Source: a virus. Taken from it: a DNA stretch of 35,519 nt. Where the stretch lies: positions 1 to 35,519 of the IMG/VR virus record IMGVR_UViG_3300034374_007660. One strand, given 5' to 3'. Positions within the stretch are counted from its first letter, which is position 1, and each line of letters begins with the position of its first letter. Below the pieces are notes generated by a model, which worked only from the letters and a program-made list of their open reading frames with translations, was not told the DNA's origin and searched no databases. Below are positions 7,501-16,070 of this stretch, in pieces. The translations under genes and the position numbers were made by a program.

Positions 7501-8034
7501 TTACTTTTTTCTATATTTATTTAGGAATTTGATTGCGTCCTCTGCATTCTTACGATATCCATCCGTTCCAATTAACATATTTGGTTTACCGGGAAGACGA
7601 TATTTATCATCCATCTTAACTTCACTATATTCTATCAGATCTTTAATCCAAGACTTAAACATATCACCATCTTCAGTAACACAAATAAGGTAATTTGTCC
7701 CTCTACGAATAATTTTTCCCACCTTTTCAGTTACTATGCTTTTTACCCAATCATTTTCATTAAAAATTTCTTTGTTTATATATTGTTCTCTTAATCTATT
7801 AGGATCTCTATAACCAGGAGATGCTATAGTTTTTTCCTTTTCAGTTTGTCTTGGATCCTTACGACCCACTACTTGCATTTTATTATAAAATACAAGTCTT
7901 CCACCAACGCTTTTTGCGGTAAACTCTCCTCTTCCATCATAATATCCACCATGACCATCGCTTTTAAGATTTAGAAGTCTGGCAGTTTCTTTCGGACTTC
8001 TAATCTCACTTAAGAATTGGGAAAAATTTTTCAT
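7501..8034 (-). CDS. Hypothetical protein with capsid-targeting-like N-terminus, 177 aa
   Basis: The N-terminus MKNFSQFLSE resembles the capsid targeting sequence of T4 internal proteins (MKTYQEFIAE), which is removed by protease gp21 after L/I-x-E. Cleavage here would follow LSE at residue 10. The body is basic (DGRGEFTAKSVGGRLVFYN; KVGKIIRRGTNYLI) and ends FLNKYRKK. No enzymatic family is recognised. If the N-terminal reading is right, the protein would be packed inside the head and delivered with DNA. It sits among other probable late genes. Confidence 0.7.
   Translation of the reverse strand: MKNFSQFLSEIRSPKETARLLNLKSDGHGGYYDGRGEFTAKSVGGRLVFYNKMQVVGRKDPRQTEKEKTIASPGYRDPNRLREQYINKEIFNENDWVKSIVTEKVGKIIRRGTNYLICVTEDGDMFKSWIKDLIEYSEVKMDDKYRLPGKPNMLIGTDGYRKNAEDAIKFLNKYRKK
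7514..7521 (-). promoter_or_regulatory. Possible late promoter variant AATAAATA
   Basis: Seven of eight bases match TATAAATA, 30 nt upstream of the ATG at 7484. It lies within the last codons of the preceding gene, so it could be chance in AT-rich DNA. Confidence 0.3.
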
Positions 8035-8040
8035 TATTTT

Positions 8041-8259
8041 TTATTTTCTTTTTCTATTAAGTTCTGCCGTTATTGTTTTTTCATTCGCAATAACATAATT
8101 CAGAATACTTTTTCTTATCTTTATATATTTATCTTTGATTTCTTTCCTACTTATAGAATCTATTTTTTTAGTAAAAATTTTATAAACATAGGAAAAAAAA
8201 TCTTTATACGATCCGTTAAAATCAGATAGTAAATCTTTTACAAATTTTTCTGTTTCCAT
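8041..8259 (-). CDS. Lys-rich hypothetical protein, 72 aa
   Basis: A helical, basic protein (METEKFVKDLLSDF at the start, AELNRKRK at the end) with a very AT-rich coding sequence. It lies 6 nt from each neighbouring gene in the same direction. No family is recognised. Confidence 0.55.
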   Translation of the reverse strand: METEKFVKDLLSDFNGSYKDFFSYVYKIFTKKIDSISRKEIKDKYIKIRKSILNYVIANEKTITAELNRKRK

Positions 8260-8264
8260 TTTTC

Positions 8265-9194
8265 TTATACATATTGCTTAATTGTTCTTCCGCCAATTGG
8301 CTGAATGATTACTCTTGCACCTCTTATTCCATGATCACTTCTATCTCCTTTATAAACTCCTAAAAACACAGGTTCATAATTTCCAGTTATTCTATCTCCA
8401 TTATTCAGTTTATGTCCTGTAGAAGTTAATTCATAATATCTACCTTTGTTTCGAATATTCAAAACTCCTTGCATAGTAATATCAACATTATTTTCCCCTC
8501 TTATCCCACCATACTGACTACCATATACTGCCATCTTTTTTAAATTATCATCCTGAATTCTTCTACCAACAGTTGTTGCTGGAGGCATACCATTAGGGTA
8601 CAGTTCTTTTAAAGTATTGATAAACGCTTGAGTTTCTGGGTGATTAAAAATATTTGGTTCTACTCTTTGGGATGTTCCTGCCCATTGTTGAAATGCTCTG
8701 GCACCATCACCAGCTTTATGAGAAACATGCCCAGCATATTGTCCCGCTACAGTTCCTTTAAAGTGAAAGTCACATTTTGGAGTACCAGGGGTACTTTCGC
8801 AAAAACCAACCTGATAGGTAGTATTGCCAACTTTTAATAAAGTAAAATCCGTACCAGTTTTATCAAATATCTCCCGAAGTTGCTGATTAACTCTTATAAT
8901 TTGAGCATCTTCTTGTGCTGTAGTTGCCTGAGTTCTACCAGAAAACTCAGAATCTTTATATATTTGAGCCAGTCTGACCATATACCCATTATCAGTTGGT
9001 AACATAATAGATTGACCAACTTTATAATTATTAAGACTATTTACACTGGTCAAAGATTTTAAAATAGATTTATCCAATCTAATTTTCACACCTTTCGATT
9101 CAGTCAATACAAATTCTTTACCGGATCGAACCCTCGTCAAAAATATATTAAAATTATTTCTTTTTGCAAGTTCATTTGCGGACAAATTTGCCAT
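8265..9194 (-). CDS. Conserved marine-phage hypothetical protein, 309 aa
   Basis: The N-terminus (SANELAKRNNFNIFLTRVRS, then KGVKIRLDKS) and the motif YKDSEFSGRT followed by a Gln/Ala-rich helix recall a family found repeatedly in marine phage genomes without known function. The middle has Cys151/Cys160-type residues in CESTPGTPKCDFHF and a His-containing GHVSHKAGDGARAFQQW. The C-terminal half is probably beta-rich (NGDRITGNYEPVFLGVYKGD). Its start is 18 nt after the tRNA-Ala. I cannot name an activity. Confidence 0.68.
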   Translation of the reverse strand: MANLSANELAKRNNFNIFLTRVRSGKEFVLTESKGVKIRLDKSILKSLTSVNSLNNYKVGQSIMLPTDNGYMVRLAQIYKDSEFSGRTQATTAQEDAQIIRVNQQLREIFDKTGTDFTLLKVGNTTYQVGFCESTPGTPKCDFHFKGTVAGQYAGHVSHKAGDGARAFQQWAGTSQRVEPNIFNHPETQAFINTLKELYPNGMPPATTVGRRIQDDNLKKMAVYGSQYGGIRGENNVDITMQGVLNIRNKGRYYELTSTGHKLNNGDRITGNYEPVFLGVYKGDRSDHGIRGARVIIQPIGGRTIKQYV

Positions 9195-9212
9195 TTTTAT
9201 TTTTATTTAGAA

Positions 9213-9283
9213 TGGAGAATAGGAGAATCGAACTCCTAATAAGTGCTTGCAAAGCACCCGTTATACCGTTTAACTAATTCCCC
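9213..9283 (-). tRNA. tRNA-Ala (anticodon UGC)
   Basis: The minus strand folds into a full cloverleaf. The acceptor stem is GGGGAAT/ATTCTCC, the D stem GTTA/TAAC, the anticodon stem GGTGC/GCACT with loop TTTGCAA, and the T stem AGGAG/CTCCT with loop TTCGATT. The anticodon is TGC. The acceptor contains the G3:U70 pair that marks alanine tRNAs, supporting the identity independently of the anticodon. CCA is not encoded. It lies 13 nt after the stop of the preceding gene and is presumably processed from the same transcript. Confidence 0.95.
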
Positions 9284-9296
9284 AGAAAAGACGGCA

Positions 9297-9518
9297 TCAA
9301 AGTTTGCCGCCAACAACACCGTCATTAATAACACGATTATTTTCTTCTGCCCAACCTTCCTGTTTTCCCTTCAAATAAAATCGTGTTGCTGTAATACATT
9401 CTTCTTTTGTAAGAGATGTTACTAGTGCTTCACGGTCTTTAGATACGCTAATCCAAAGACCAAATCGCTCCTCAATAAAGAAGCAGTCATCATACATTAC
9501 GATTTCGGGTTCATTCAT
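9297..9518 (-). CDS. Small conserved hypothetical protein, 73 aa
   Basis: The product is acidic and aromatic (FFIEERFGLWISVSKDREAL), then a helix ending in KGKQEGWAEENNR. Start and upstream stop overlap as ATGAATGA. It is the last protein gene before the tRNA. No function is recognised. Confidence 0.65.
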   Translation of the reverse strand: MNEPEIVMYDDCFFIEERFGLWISVSKDREALVTSLTKEECITATRFYLKGKQEGWAEENNRVINDGVVGGKL

Positions 9519-9723
9519 CGTTAGTTTCCTTGTTAAATCCCAGAGAAACTTTTTTCTTTTCTGCTCGTTTTTTCATTACCAGACCAGCAAGAGATTCCAT
9601 AACTTTTAGAATGTCTTCTGGTTTGGCACCCTCACCAATGTTTTGTGCCACATAATCAAACTTTGACCAAAACTGCTCACCGACTTCTTTATATTCTTCA
9701 ACTGTAATAGGTTTATCATTCAT
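9511..9723 (-). CDS. Small hypothetical protein, 70 aa
   Basis: Predicted helical (VEEYKEVGEQFWSKFDYVAQ), with a basic section VMKKRAEKKKVSLGF near the end. Coupled on both sides by short overlaps. The pattern is reminiscent of small uncharacterised cyanophage proteins. Confidence 0.62.
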   Translation of the reverse strand: MNDKPITVEEYKEVGEQFWSKFDYVAQNIGEGAKPEDILKVMESLAGLVMKKRAEKKKVSLGFNKETNDE

Positions 9724-9892
9724 CGACTACTTCTCCAATCTTTTCATCAAGTGCTTTTACTACATCACGAATAACAGTGATTCGTTGAGGAGGATATTCA
9801 TAACTATATCCTTTCTGCGCCTCAAAAAGAATTTGTCTTACCGTTGCGGCAGAGACTACATCAAGTTCGATTGTAACAGTTTTGTCAGTCAT
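9716..9892 (-). CDS. Small hypothetical protein, 58 aa
   Basis: Starts MTDKTVTIELDVVSAATVRQ and ends KIGEVVDE. Its ATG overlaps the upstream stop (ATGA) and its own stop overlaps the next start (ATGAATGA), which supports it as a real gene despite its size. Contains QKGYSYEYPPQRITVIRDVV, probably strand then helix. Function unknown. Confidence 0.65.
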   Translation of the reverse strand: MTDKTVTIELDVVSAATVRQILFEAQKGYSYEYPPQRITVIRDVVKALDEKIGEVVDE

Positions 9893-10077
9893 TTTCCACT
9901 CGTATCATAGTTCATTTTATCGTCTTGTGCTTTCAACTTGCGAATGTCTTCGTGAAGACGATTGGTTGCATTTGTTTGGGAAGTTTCATGCAATTTTTTT
10001 AGTGCTTCAATGGTTTCAGGAGTTTCTTCCCAAGTCCATGTTTCACCACCCTTTCCAGTAAATTCTCTTTTAGTCAT
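9889..10077 (-). CDS. Small hypothetical protein, 62 aa
   Basis: A compact start (GKGGETWTWEETPETIEALK) followed by a charged helix. Both ends overlap neighbours by ATGA. Function unknown. Confidence 0.63.
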   Translation of the reverse strand: MTKREFTGKGGETWTWEETPETIEALKKLHETSQTNATNRLHEDIRKLKAQDDKMNYDTSGK

Positions 10078-10250
10078 ATGGCATCATTAATAGTGTATTT
10101 ATTTTTTCTCAATCCATATCGTTTTATATGTTTGGTTCTATGATCTTCTGTTTGGAAGTGACAAACTCGTTTATCTTTTCCATCCATATATTCTAAACGA
10201 TATGGAAATGTAGGAAATGGATGGAGATCTTCGTTTGATTTTTTTGGCAT
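10074..10250 (-). CDS. Small conserved hypothetical protein, 58 aa
   Basis: The sequence contains HPFPTFPYRLEYMDGKDKRV, then CHF and KRYGLRKN. This HPxPTFPYR pattern is one I associate with small cyanophage ORFs of unknown function. The ATG lies 3 nt after the mazG stop, and its stop overlaps the next ATG as ATGA. One Cys and several His residues are present but do not make a clear metal site. Confidence 0.66.
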   Translation of the reverse strand: MPKKSNEDLHPFPTFPYRLEYMDGKDKRVCHFQTEDHRTKHIKRYGLRKNKYTINDAI

Positions 10251-10253
10251 CAA

Positions 10254-10670
10254 TTAGCGATCATCAGCAGCACGATTTTCGGAGAAGTAAATGTCAAAAG
10301 TGCCTTCGGGATAACGCTTACCCAGTTTCTTGACATTACCTGCGATTACATCATCAAAAGAAACTTCAAGTGCCATACATGCTTGTGCAACATACCACAT
10401 CACATCTCCCAATTCAATAATCAGGTGCTCACGATTATCTTCACTCCAAGGTTTGCCTTGAAAAATCATCTTCTTAACAATCTCCATAAACTCACCACCT
10501 TCGGCATTAATACCAACGGCAGATGTCAGGAGACGCTCAATGTTAGCACCTTTTTCATCAAGTTCGACCATGCGGTCGGCAAGAGCAACAAAGTCCTTGG
10601 AGGCATCGGAGGTGACGGCATCCACAAACTCGGTGTATCGCTCAAATTGAATATGTTTTTGTTCAGTCAT
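10254..10670 (-). CDS. mazG: MazG-like nucleoside triphosphate pyrophosphohydrolase
   Basis: The 138-aa protein belongs to the all-alpha NTP pyrophosphatase group, which hydrolyses (d)NTPs to monophosphates and pyrophosphate. The metal-binding acidic residues are visible: E57/E60/E63 in AEGGEFMEI, and E86/D89 in IIELGDVMWY. NVKKLGKRYP follows, typical of the fold. Phage MazG is shorter than the two-domain bacterial enzyme. In cyanophages it has been proposed to affect host ppGpp or nucleotide pools. It sits directly after the helicase cluster. Confidence 0.9.
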   Translation of the reverse strand: MTEQKHIQFERYTEFVDAVTSDASKDFVALADRMVELDEKGANIERLLTSAVGINAEGGEFMEIVKKMIFQGKPWSEDNREHLIIELGDVMWYVAQACMALEVSFDDVIAGNVKKLGKRYPEGTFDIYFSENRAADDR

Positions 10671-10672
10671 TT

Positions 10673-10939
10673 TTATACTTCAAAAGGTTGTTGTTTGTTT
10701 TCATCTAGTTGTGGACTTTCGACAGTCCATGAACCACCGACACCACCATCCATATTTACAATAATATCTTTGGTAGGTAATTCAAGTTTAGAAGTTTCTA
10801 CATCAATAGTCCGATTCCATTCAAGTCGGTTGGTCTTATAAGTGCCCTTACGCAACTCTGCCAACCATTTGGCATCATTCTCTCCCCCACAATCGGCAAG
10901 TTTATTGCCATTTTTATCGTAAACTGTATAGTAAATCAA
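10673..10939 (-). CDS. Hypothetical protein, 88 aa, TTG start
   Basis: Begins at a TTG overlapping the gp41 stop (TTGA); there is no early ATG, so the start rests on coupling and on the compact sequence IYYTVYDKNGNKLADCG. Later NMDGGVGGSWTVESPQL. Probably beta-rich. Between helicase gp41 and mazG. Function unknown. Confidence 0.62.
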   Translation of the reverse strand: MIYYTVYDKNGNKLADCGGENDAKWLAELRKGTYKTNRLEWNRTIDVETSKLELPTKDIIVNMDGGVGGSWTVESPQLDENKQQPFEV

Positions 10940-12309
10940 AACTTGAATCCTTCAAATGATTTCTTGGGTTTCTCCTCGTAATTATACTCCTCTTCCTGAC
11001 CAGAGTCAAGTATGTCGTTCTGCGCTCTTTGCTCACAATCATAGAGTCGCATCTTGGCACGATCAACACCAACAATAAATCGCTTGTTCATTGTCGGATC
11101 ATTATATCGATTTTTCAACTGCTTCACCATAATTTGTCCAAGTTGTTCAAGCTCATCAGTTGAAATAAGGGCAAACATAAGATCAGCAGTAGCAGGGAGA
11201 CCAAAGGATTCACTAGTGTCAGTGATATCAACATCGCTGCTAGAATAACCAGAACGAGTGGTCTGGGTGGCAGATACGATAGGGACTTCTTTCTCGACAG
11301 CCAATCCTCTAAGTTCTTCAGCAATAGCCTTGATATAGCTATATGAATTGATAGAAACGCCTGACTTATAGCGGGAGGAAGCACATATATTAAGGTAATC
11401 AATGAAAATAATATCAGGCTTAAATGACTTCTTAAGTGCAAGTTCATTAAGCAGTGCTTTAAAATGTCCACTATGTGCCGATGCAGTGGGATATTCTTTA
11501 ATTATAAGTGTTCCCTGAGTCTTCTTTGAAAGACTAGTTACCTTGTTTTCAAATGTTGACTTTGGCAAATCAGTCAGATTTTGAATGGGAACATTCAATA
11601 AGTTTGCGTCAATTCGTTCAGCAATTTTTTCTTCTGCCATCTCCATTGTAATATAGAGAACGTTCCGTCCTTGGAGCAGCACGGAGCTAGCAACATGGCA
11701 CATGAATAGAGACTTGCCGACACCTGTACCAGCGAGCGCGATGTTAAGAGTCTTAGGAGGTAAACCGCCTTTGGTAATTTTATTGAAATATTCGAGATCA
11801 AATTCAATTTTTTCTTCCTTCCGATGATAGTACTCATACCTTTCCTGATAGTTTTCTAAGTAGTCGTGACCGATATTATTATCAAAAGAAACTGCCAGAG
11901 CATCTGACAGAATACTTGGAATTGCATCACGGTTCTTATTCTCATCATTACCATCGGCAATACCAATGGCTTCCATAAGAGCAAGATAAATGGCTCGGTC
12001 ACGACACCATTTTTCTGTTGTATCCAGCAACCATTGATAGTCTACTGGGGCATCATGAAGAGCATCTACAATATCACGAACTTCCCTTACTTCTGTTTCG
12101 GTAAGATCTATACGATTTTCAAGTTCAATCGTCAGTGCTTCTTTTGTGATGCCCGAGTTATATTTAACAATAAAATGAACAATTTCCTGAAAGATTACTT
12201 TTTCAGACCTTTGCTCAAAATAATCTGGTTGAATGAAAGGAATTACCTTTCGTGAATAGTTTTCATTGTATAGAAGATTGCGCAGAATTGTAAGTTCAAT
12301 TCGCTCCAT
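10936..12309 (-). CDS. 41: Replicative DNA helicase, T4 gp41-like (DnaB family)
   Basis: The 457-aa hexameric helicase unwinds the fork 5' to 3' and recruits primase. The N-terminal helical domain covers about residues 1-140. The RecA-like core contains Walker A GTGVGKS at 194-200, Walker B IIFIDYLNI with D304, and the ATQTTRSG and TSESFGLPATADL motifs. The acidic C-terminus ends FEGFKF. It overlaps uvsX by 14 nt and belongs to the gp43-uvsX-gp41 operon. Confidence 0.96.
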   Translation of the reverse strand: MERIELTILRNLLYNENYSRKVIPFIQPDYFEQRSEKVIFQEIVHFIVKYNSGITKEALTIELENRIDLTETEVREVRDIVDALHDAPVDYQWLLDTTEKWCRDRAIYLALMEAIGIADGNDENKNRDAIPSILSDALAVSFDNNIGHDYLENYQERYEYYHRKEEKIEFDLEYFNKITKGGLPPKTLNIALAGTGVGKSLFMCHVASSVLLQGRNVLYITMEMAEEKIAERIDANLLNVPIQNLTDLPKSTFENKVTSLSKKTQGTLIIKEYPTASAHSGHFKALLNELALKKSFKPDIIFIDYLNICASSRYKSGVSINSYSYIKAIAEELRGLAVEKEVPIVSATQTTRSGYSSSDVDITDTSESFGLPATADLMFALISTDELEQLGQIMVKQLKNRYNDPTMNKRFIVGVDRAKMRLYDCEQRAQNDILDSGQEEEYNYEEKPKKSFEGFKF

Positions 12310-13315
12310 AACTAAATTCCTTCCTCGCTATTTCGTCAAGTTTCTGCATTACTTCTTCTGTGAAGTAGGTTTCTGGTTCTTTGAGAATCGCTTTGGCATA
12401 GACCTTTTTGGTTTCGCCATTAACATTCATTTCATAACGTCCAGCAACATTCTTCCAAAGTCCTCCAATCTCACCCAACTCCAGAAGACCATAATATCGA
12501 TCAAGCCCACGCTCATCATAATAGAGACGTATCTCAACATCCTTATTCTCCTTACTTAGACGCGACTTAGCAGTCTTTGCCTTAATAATGTTTCCGATAA
12601 TTTCTGTTCCGTCTTTTTCTTTTTTCTTGCTGAGATATATGATGGTACTGGCAGCATACTTAAGACCAGAACCACCGCCCATCTCTTTAGTAGGAACATA
12701 AGAACCGATGACATCATAGGTATGGTTGGTTACTATCATTGGAATGTTAGCCTGCCCCAACTTCAATGTCAACATCCTGAAAGCACCTTTGATAAGTTGA
12801 GATTTCGTCATGTCACGAACCTGCTTATCGTTCAGGGCATCAGTAATTTCCTTTTCTGTTGAGAGCATTCCCAGAGAGTCTAACACAAACATACAAGGTT
12901 TGCGCTCCTCTACAGGTTTTTTTAGGTATATGTCTACTGCCTTAAGTGCCTTACTACGAAACTCTTCTACTGTGACAACATTAACCACGACAAACCGTGA
13001 AACGTCAATGCCTCTTGAGTCCAAGAGTGACTTAGTAATGGCAGCCTCAGTATCAAAGTAGAGACAATAACCATCGGGGTTAGAATTAAGAAAATTCTTA
13101 ACCACAGCGAGAGAGAAGAAAGTTTTTCCAGTAGAAGACTCTCCAGCAATAGCAGTAATCTTATTCCCAGATACACCACCAAAAATACTACCTGACACAA
13201 GTCCATTAAAAATGTACGAACCCGTGTCAACATATGTTTCAGTCTCGTCAATATCTGCGGCGAGTTTTGTGTAGTCATCTCCAATCTCTTTTACGATATC
13301 TTTTAAGAAGTCCAT
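12296..13315 (-). CDS. uvsX: UvsX recombinase (RecA/Rad51 family)
   Basis: The 339-aa protein forms filaments on single-stranded DNA and drives strand exchange for recombination-dependent replication and repair. Walker A is GESSTGKT at 58-65. Walker B is CMFVLDSLG with D146. NHTYDVIGSYVPTKEMGGGS matches the L2 region. The ATG overlaps the gp43 stop as TAATG. Confidence 0.96.
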   Translation of the reverse strand: MDFLKDIVKEIGDDYTKLAADIDETETYVDTGSYIFNGLVSGSIFGGVSGNKITAIAGESSTGKTFFSLAVVKNFLNSNPDGYCLYFDTEAAITKSLLDSRGIDVSRFVVVNVVTVEEFRSKALKAVDIYLKKPVEERKPCMFVLDSLGMLSTEKEITDALNDKQVRDMTKSQLIKGAFRMLTLKLGQANIPMIVTNHTYDVIGSYVPTKEMGGGSGLKYAASTIIYLSKKKEKDGTEIIGNIIKAKTAKSRLSKENKDVEIRLYYDERGLDRYYGLLELGEIGGLWKNVAGRYEMNVNGETKKVYAKAILKEPETYFTEEVMQKLDEIARKEFSYGAN

Positions 13316-15816
13316 TATCCAAAAAATAGTTCAAGGTTTACATTTTTTTCCACAGACCATCCGATGGCATCTAGAATTGCTTTGAAAGGTTCAAGGAAAC
13401 TCTTTTCAAATTGTAGGTCATAGTCAATATACCTGTCAAGACCAAGTTCTTTTGGAAAGTCCTGAATAAAAGAAATAATATTCTCCTGAATAATATTTGG
13501 TTTCTTCAGATACAAGAACTTGATTTTTTCACCATTGGCAATAAGTGAATATTTATTTGTCAACTTCTTCTCTTTAATATAATGATTAAAAAGAAGTGCT
13601 CCACGAATATGAATAGGAGTGCCCTTCGAATAAATGTCAGCGTGAGAATGATACTTTTTCACATCAGAGGCAGATCGTGGAAAAGCAATCTGTTCTGGTG
13701 GAAGTTTTCTAAATTCCTTACGACACTTATCAATATACTCAATTACCTCATCCTCTGTTCCATTCATCATGAGTTTAAGACCATCTTTAATCATTGTCCG
13801 ACAAGGAGCTGGTGTCGATGATTTGACTGCCTCAATACCCATCATTTTAAGTTTTGGTTCGGTATATTGAACACCCTCACTATTCCATACGTTGAGAATA
13901 TAACGCTTCTTTGCTGTCCAAATACCACGTTCTGCGATATTCTCACGCTTCATTTGCATTTTTTGGTCATACGCTTGTACGTAGTCCGCAAGTTTCTGGT
14001 ATGAACGTTCGATAAAAGGTTCCAGTTTCTCTTGGCAGATCTTGTCAAGTATCCCCACAATTGCTGTTTTGTCGCTAGACTTATTAGCAAAAAATTTACT
14101 AACAAGAGGTCCAAGGTTAAGATAGATGCTGTCAGTGTCGGATGCGATAACATAATCGACCTCCTCCGTTTGCAATAGTTTATTTAGGTATTCGTTCATA
14201 CGGTTTTCGATCCAGCGAATCGAAACTTGACCCGAGAGAGTGATTGCTTCAGCATTTGCAAGTTTATAATACCTAAAATACTGATTACCAATCGCACCGT
14301 AAGCAGAGTTAAGTTGAATCTTTCTTGCCATCTGGATGTTGTTGCAACGGGCAATTTCTTTTTCCAGTGCCTTCGTTGGAGTTTTTTCATAATCTTGTTT
14401 TGCTTTCAACATCTTCTTTTTGAAGATCTTTCTTTCATTATAAATCCTCTCCATCAATTCTGGAAGAAAACCGCGAACATCTTTACGATACATGGCACCA
14501 TTGGCACATACCGCATAGTCCTTATACATCTCAAATGTTATCTCCTCATTGAGGATTCGATCAACACTCGCACGGGGATGTCTTTCATCAAGAAGAGTCT
14601 CTGGTGAGATATTATATTGCATAATGAGATGAGGATACAGAGAGTTAAGGTCAAAAGACACCACCCAGTCATACTTTCCAGGAATCGGTTCCTTAACATA
14701 TGCGCCTGCGTATTTTTCACTTTTGGAAGAATCCTCCTTTGGCGGAATAACAATATTTCGCTTCTTCAGGTAGTTGTAGATAATGGCATCCCACATCCTT
14801 ACCTGATAAAACACATCGACAAAGTTTACCTTTGCGTCATATGCCATTGTAATAGCAAGTTCGATGAGTTTCATCTTGTCTTCCAGACGGTCAACAAGTT
14901 CCACGTCAATGATATTGTATTCTACAAACTTCTGCCACCCATTTGTGTAGAAGTCTTTAAAAGTATCAAATTCGCTGTGATCTAACTTCTTCTGCCCCAA
15001 TTCAACACTGGCAATATAATCCAGGCGATATGATTCCTGTGCTTTATAAGTAAACTTCTTATAAAGGTTCAAATAATCAAGTTGAGTAATGCCACCTACA
15101 TCATAAGAAATATGCTTTCGTCCCATGATAAAAGTTTCCTTCTCAGTCACCAGTCCCCACGGAGACATACGCTTCATCAACTTTTCGCCAAGAACACGAT
15201 CAATACGACGAACCAAATATGGCATATCATAGAGTTCACTATTCCATCCAGTCACAACTTCAGGACAATTTTCTTCAATCATCCACCAGTGAATGAAACT
15301 ATTGAGTAATTCATACTCTGTATCAAATCCTTTGTAGATAACATTCTGCTGTTTATTATTGAAAGAACCTTTACCCCAAGTACGGATCTGCTTAGTAGCA
15401 TAATCCTGAACAGTAATAAGAAGAACTTCCTCTGCAGCAGATTCTACATCAGGAAATCCATTCTCAGAAGCAACCTCAATATCAATCGTAGAAATTTTAA
15501 TTTTGTTGGTATCAAACTTAATTTCTTCTTCAGGATACTTATCAGAAATATACTGATAGATGTATCGATCATTTCCGTAAATACTAAAGTTCTCTACACC
15601 CTCATACTTTTTAATGAAGTCCCGACAATCTCTCACAGATCCTGGTTGAATTGCTTCAACATAGTCCCCATTAAGAGTTTTGTATTTTGTTTTATTTGAA
15701 GAAGGCACAAAAAGAGTCGGGTCAAACCTCTCTTTGATCATGAAATGTTTTCCATTTTCATGACCGCGAACAAGGAAGTTATCCCCGACCATCTGAACAT
15801 TAGTATAAAAGCGCAT
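13315..15816 (-). CDS. 43: DNA polymerase, T4 gp43-like (family B)
   Basis: The 833-aa replicative polymerase has 3'-5' exonuclease motifs: D112/E114 in STIDIEVAS and D304 in YNIIDVELVDRL. Its polymerase motifs are SLYP at 392-395 with D389, the ARKIQLNSAYG helix near 500, and DTDS at 560-563. A KKRY motif follows. The C-terminus ends NLELFFG, a likely clamp-binding tail like that of T4 gp43. It is somewhat shorter than the 898-aa T4 protein. No intein or split is seen. Its start overlaps the preceding Sm-like gene as TAATG. Confidence 0.97.
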   Translation of the reverse strand: MRFYTNVQMVGDNFLVRGHENGKHFMIKERFDPTLFVPSSNKTKYKTLNGDYVEAIQPGSVRDCRDFIKKYEGVENFSIYGNDRYIYQYISDKYPEEEIKFDTNKIKISTIDIEVASENGFPDVESAAEEVLLITVQDYATKQIRTWGKGSFNNKQQNVIYKGFDTEYELLNSFIHWWMIEENCPEVVTGWNSELYDMPYLVRRIDRVLGEKLMKRMSPWGLVTEKETFIMGRKHISYDVGGITQLDYLNLYKKFTYKAQESYRLDYIASVELGQKKLDHSEFDTFKDFYTNGWQKFVEYNIIDVELVDRLEDKMKLIELAITMAYDAKVNFVDVFYQVRMWDAIIYNYLKKRNIVIPPKEDSSKSEKYAGAYVKEPIPGKYDWVVSFDLNSLYPHLIMQYNISPETLLDERHPRASVDRILNEEITFEMYKDYAVCANGAMYRKDVRGFLPELMERIYNERKIFKKKMLKAKQDYEKTPTKALEKEIARCNNIQMARKIQLNSAYGAIGNQYFRYYKLANAEAITLSGQVSIRWIENRMNEYLNKLLQTEEVDYVIASDTDSIYLNLGPLVSKFFANKSSDKTAIVGILDKICQEKLEPFIERSYQKLADYVQAYDQKMQMKRENIAERGIWTAKKRYILNVWNSEGVQYTEPKLKMMGIEAVKSSTPAPCRTMIKDGLKLMMNGTEDEVIEYIDKCRKEFRKLPPEQIAFPRSASDVKKYHSHADIYSKGTPIHIRGALLFNHYIKEKKLTNKYSLIANGEKIKFLYLKKPNIIQENIISFIQDFPKELGLDRYIDYDLQFEKSFLEPFKAILDAIGWSVEKNVNLELFFG

Positions 15817-16070
15817 TAGGAAGTTAACTCAAGATACTTGTCAATAATTTCTTTTTTTGGATCAACAATAGTTAAAATACTATCAGAATGAATCATAAGT
15901 TCTTTTTGATCCGTAATCTCTGGCCATGGTTTCAAGTTTCCATCAACATCAATCTCGTATGGATTAATAAGTTTACAATCTGGTTCACCAAGTTCAGATC
16001 CAACTTCAATAATTTCTGTAACAATTACGTTATCAACCTTCAGAAGAAGGCACTTCACTGATTTTTCCAT
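15816..16070 (-). CDS. Sm-like protein 1, upstream of gp43
   Basis: The 84-aa product shares a pattern with the next gene and with the gene at 31277: a first strand pair with KxxxxVIVTEI, then INPYEI, then PWPEITDQKELMI, then SILTIVDPKKEIIDKYLEL. A small Sm/LSm-like fold has been described for a protein of putative cyanophage origin, and I infer that fold here. I chose the ATG at 16070 because GAGGA precedes it; a longer frame to 16097 lacks such support. Its stop overlaps the gp43 start (TAATG). RNA binding, as in Hfq/LSm proteins, is possible but unproven. Confidence 0.75.
   Translation of the reverse strand: MEKSVKCLLLKVDNVIVTEIIEVGSELGEPDCKLINPYEIDVDGNLKPWPEITDQKELMIHSDSILTIVDPKKEIIDKYLELTS

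Noticed and set aside
14617-14985. Open plus-strand frame inside gp43
   Set aside because: It is a shadow of the polymerase gene, with no ribosome binding site and no recognisable protein.
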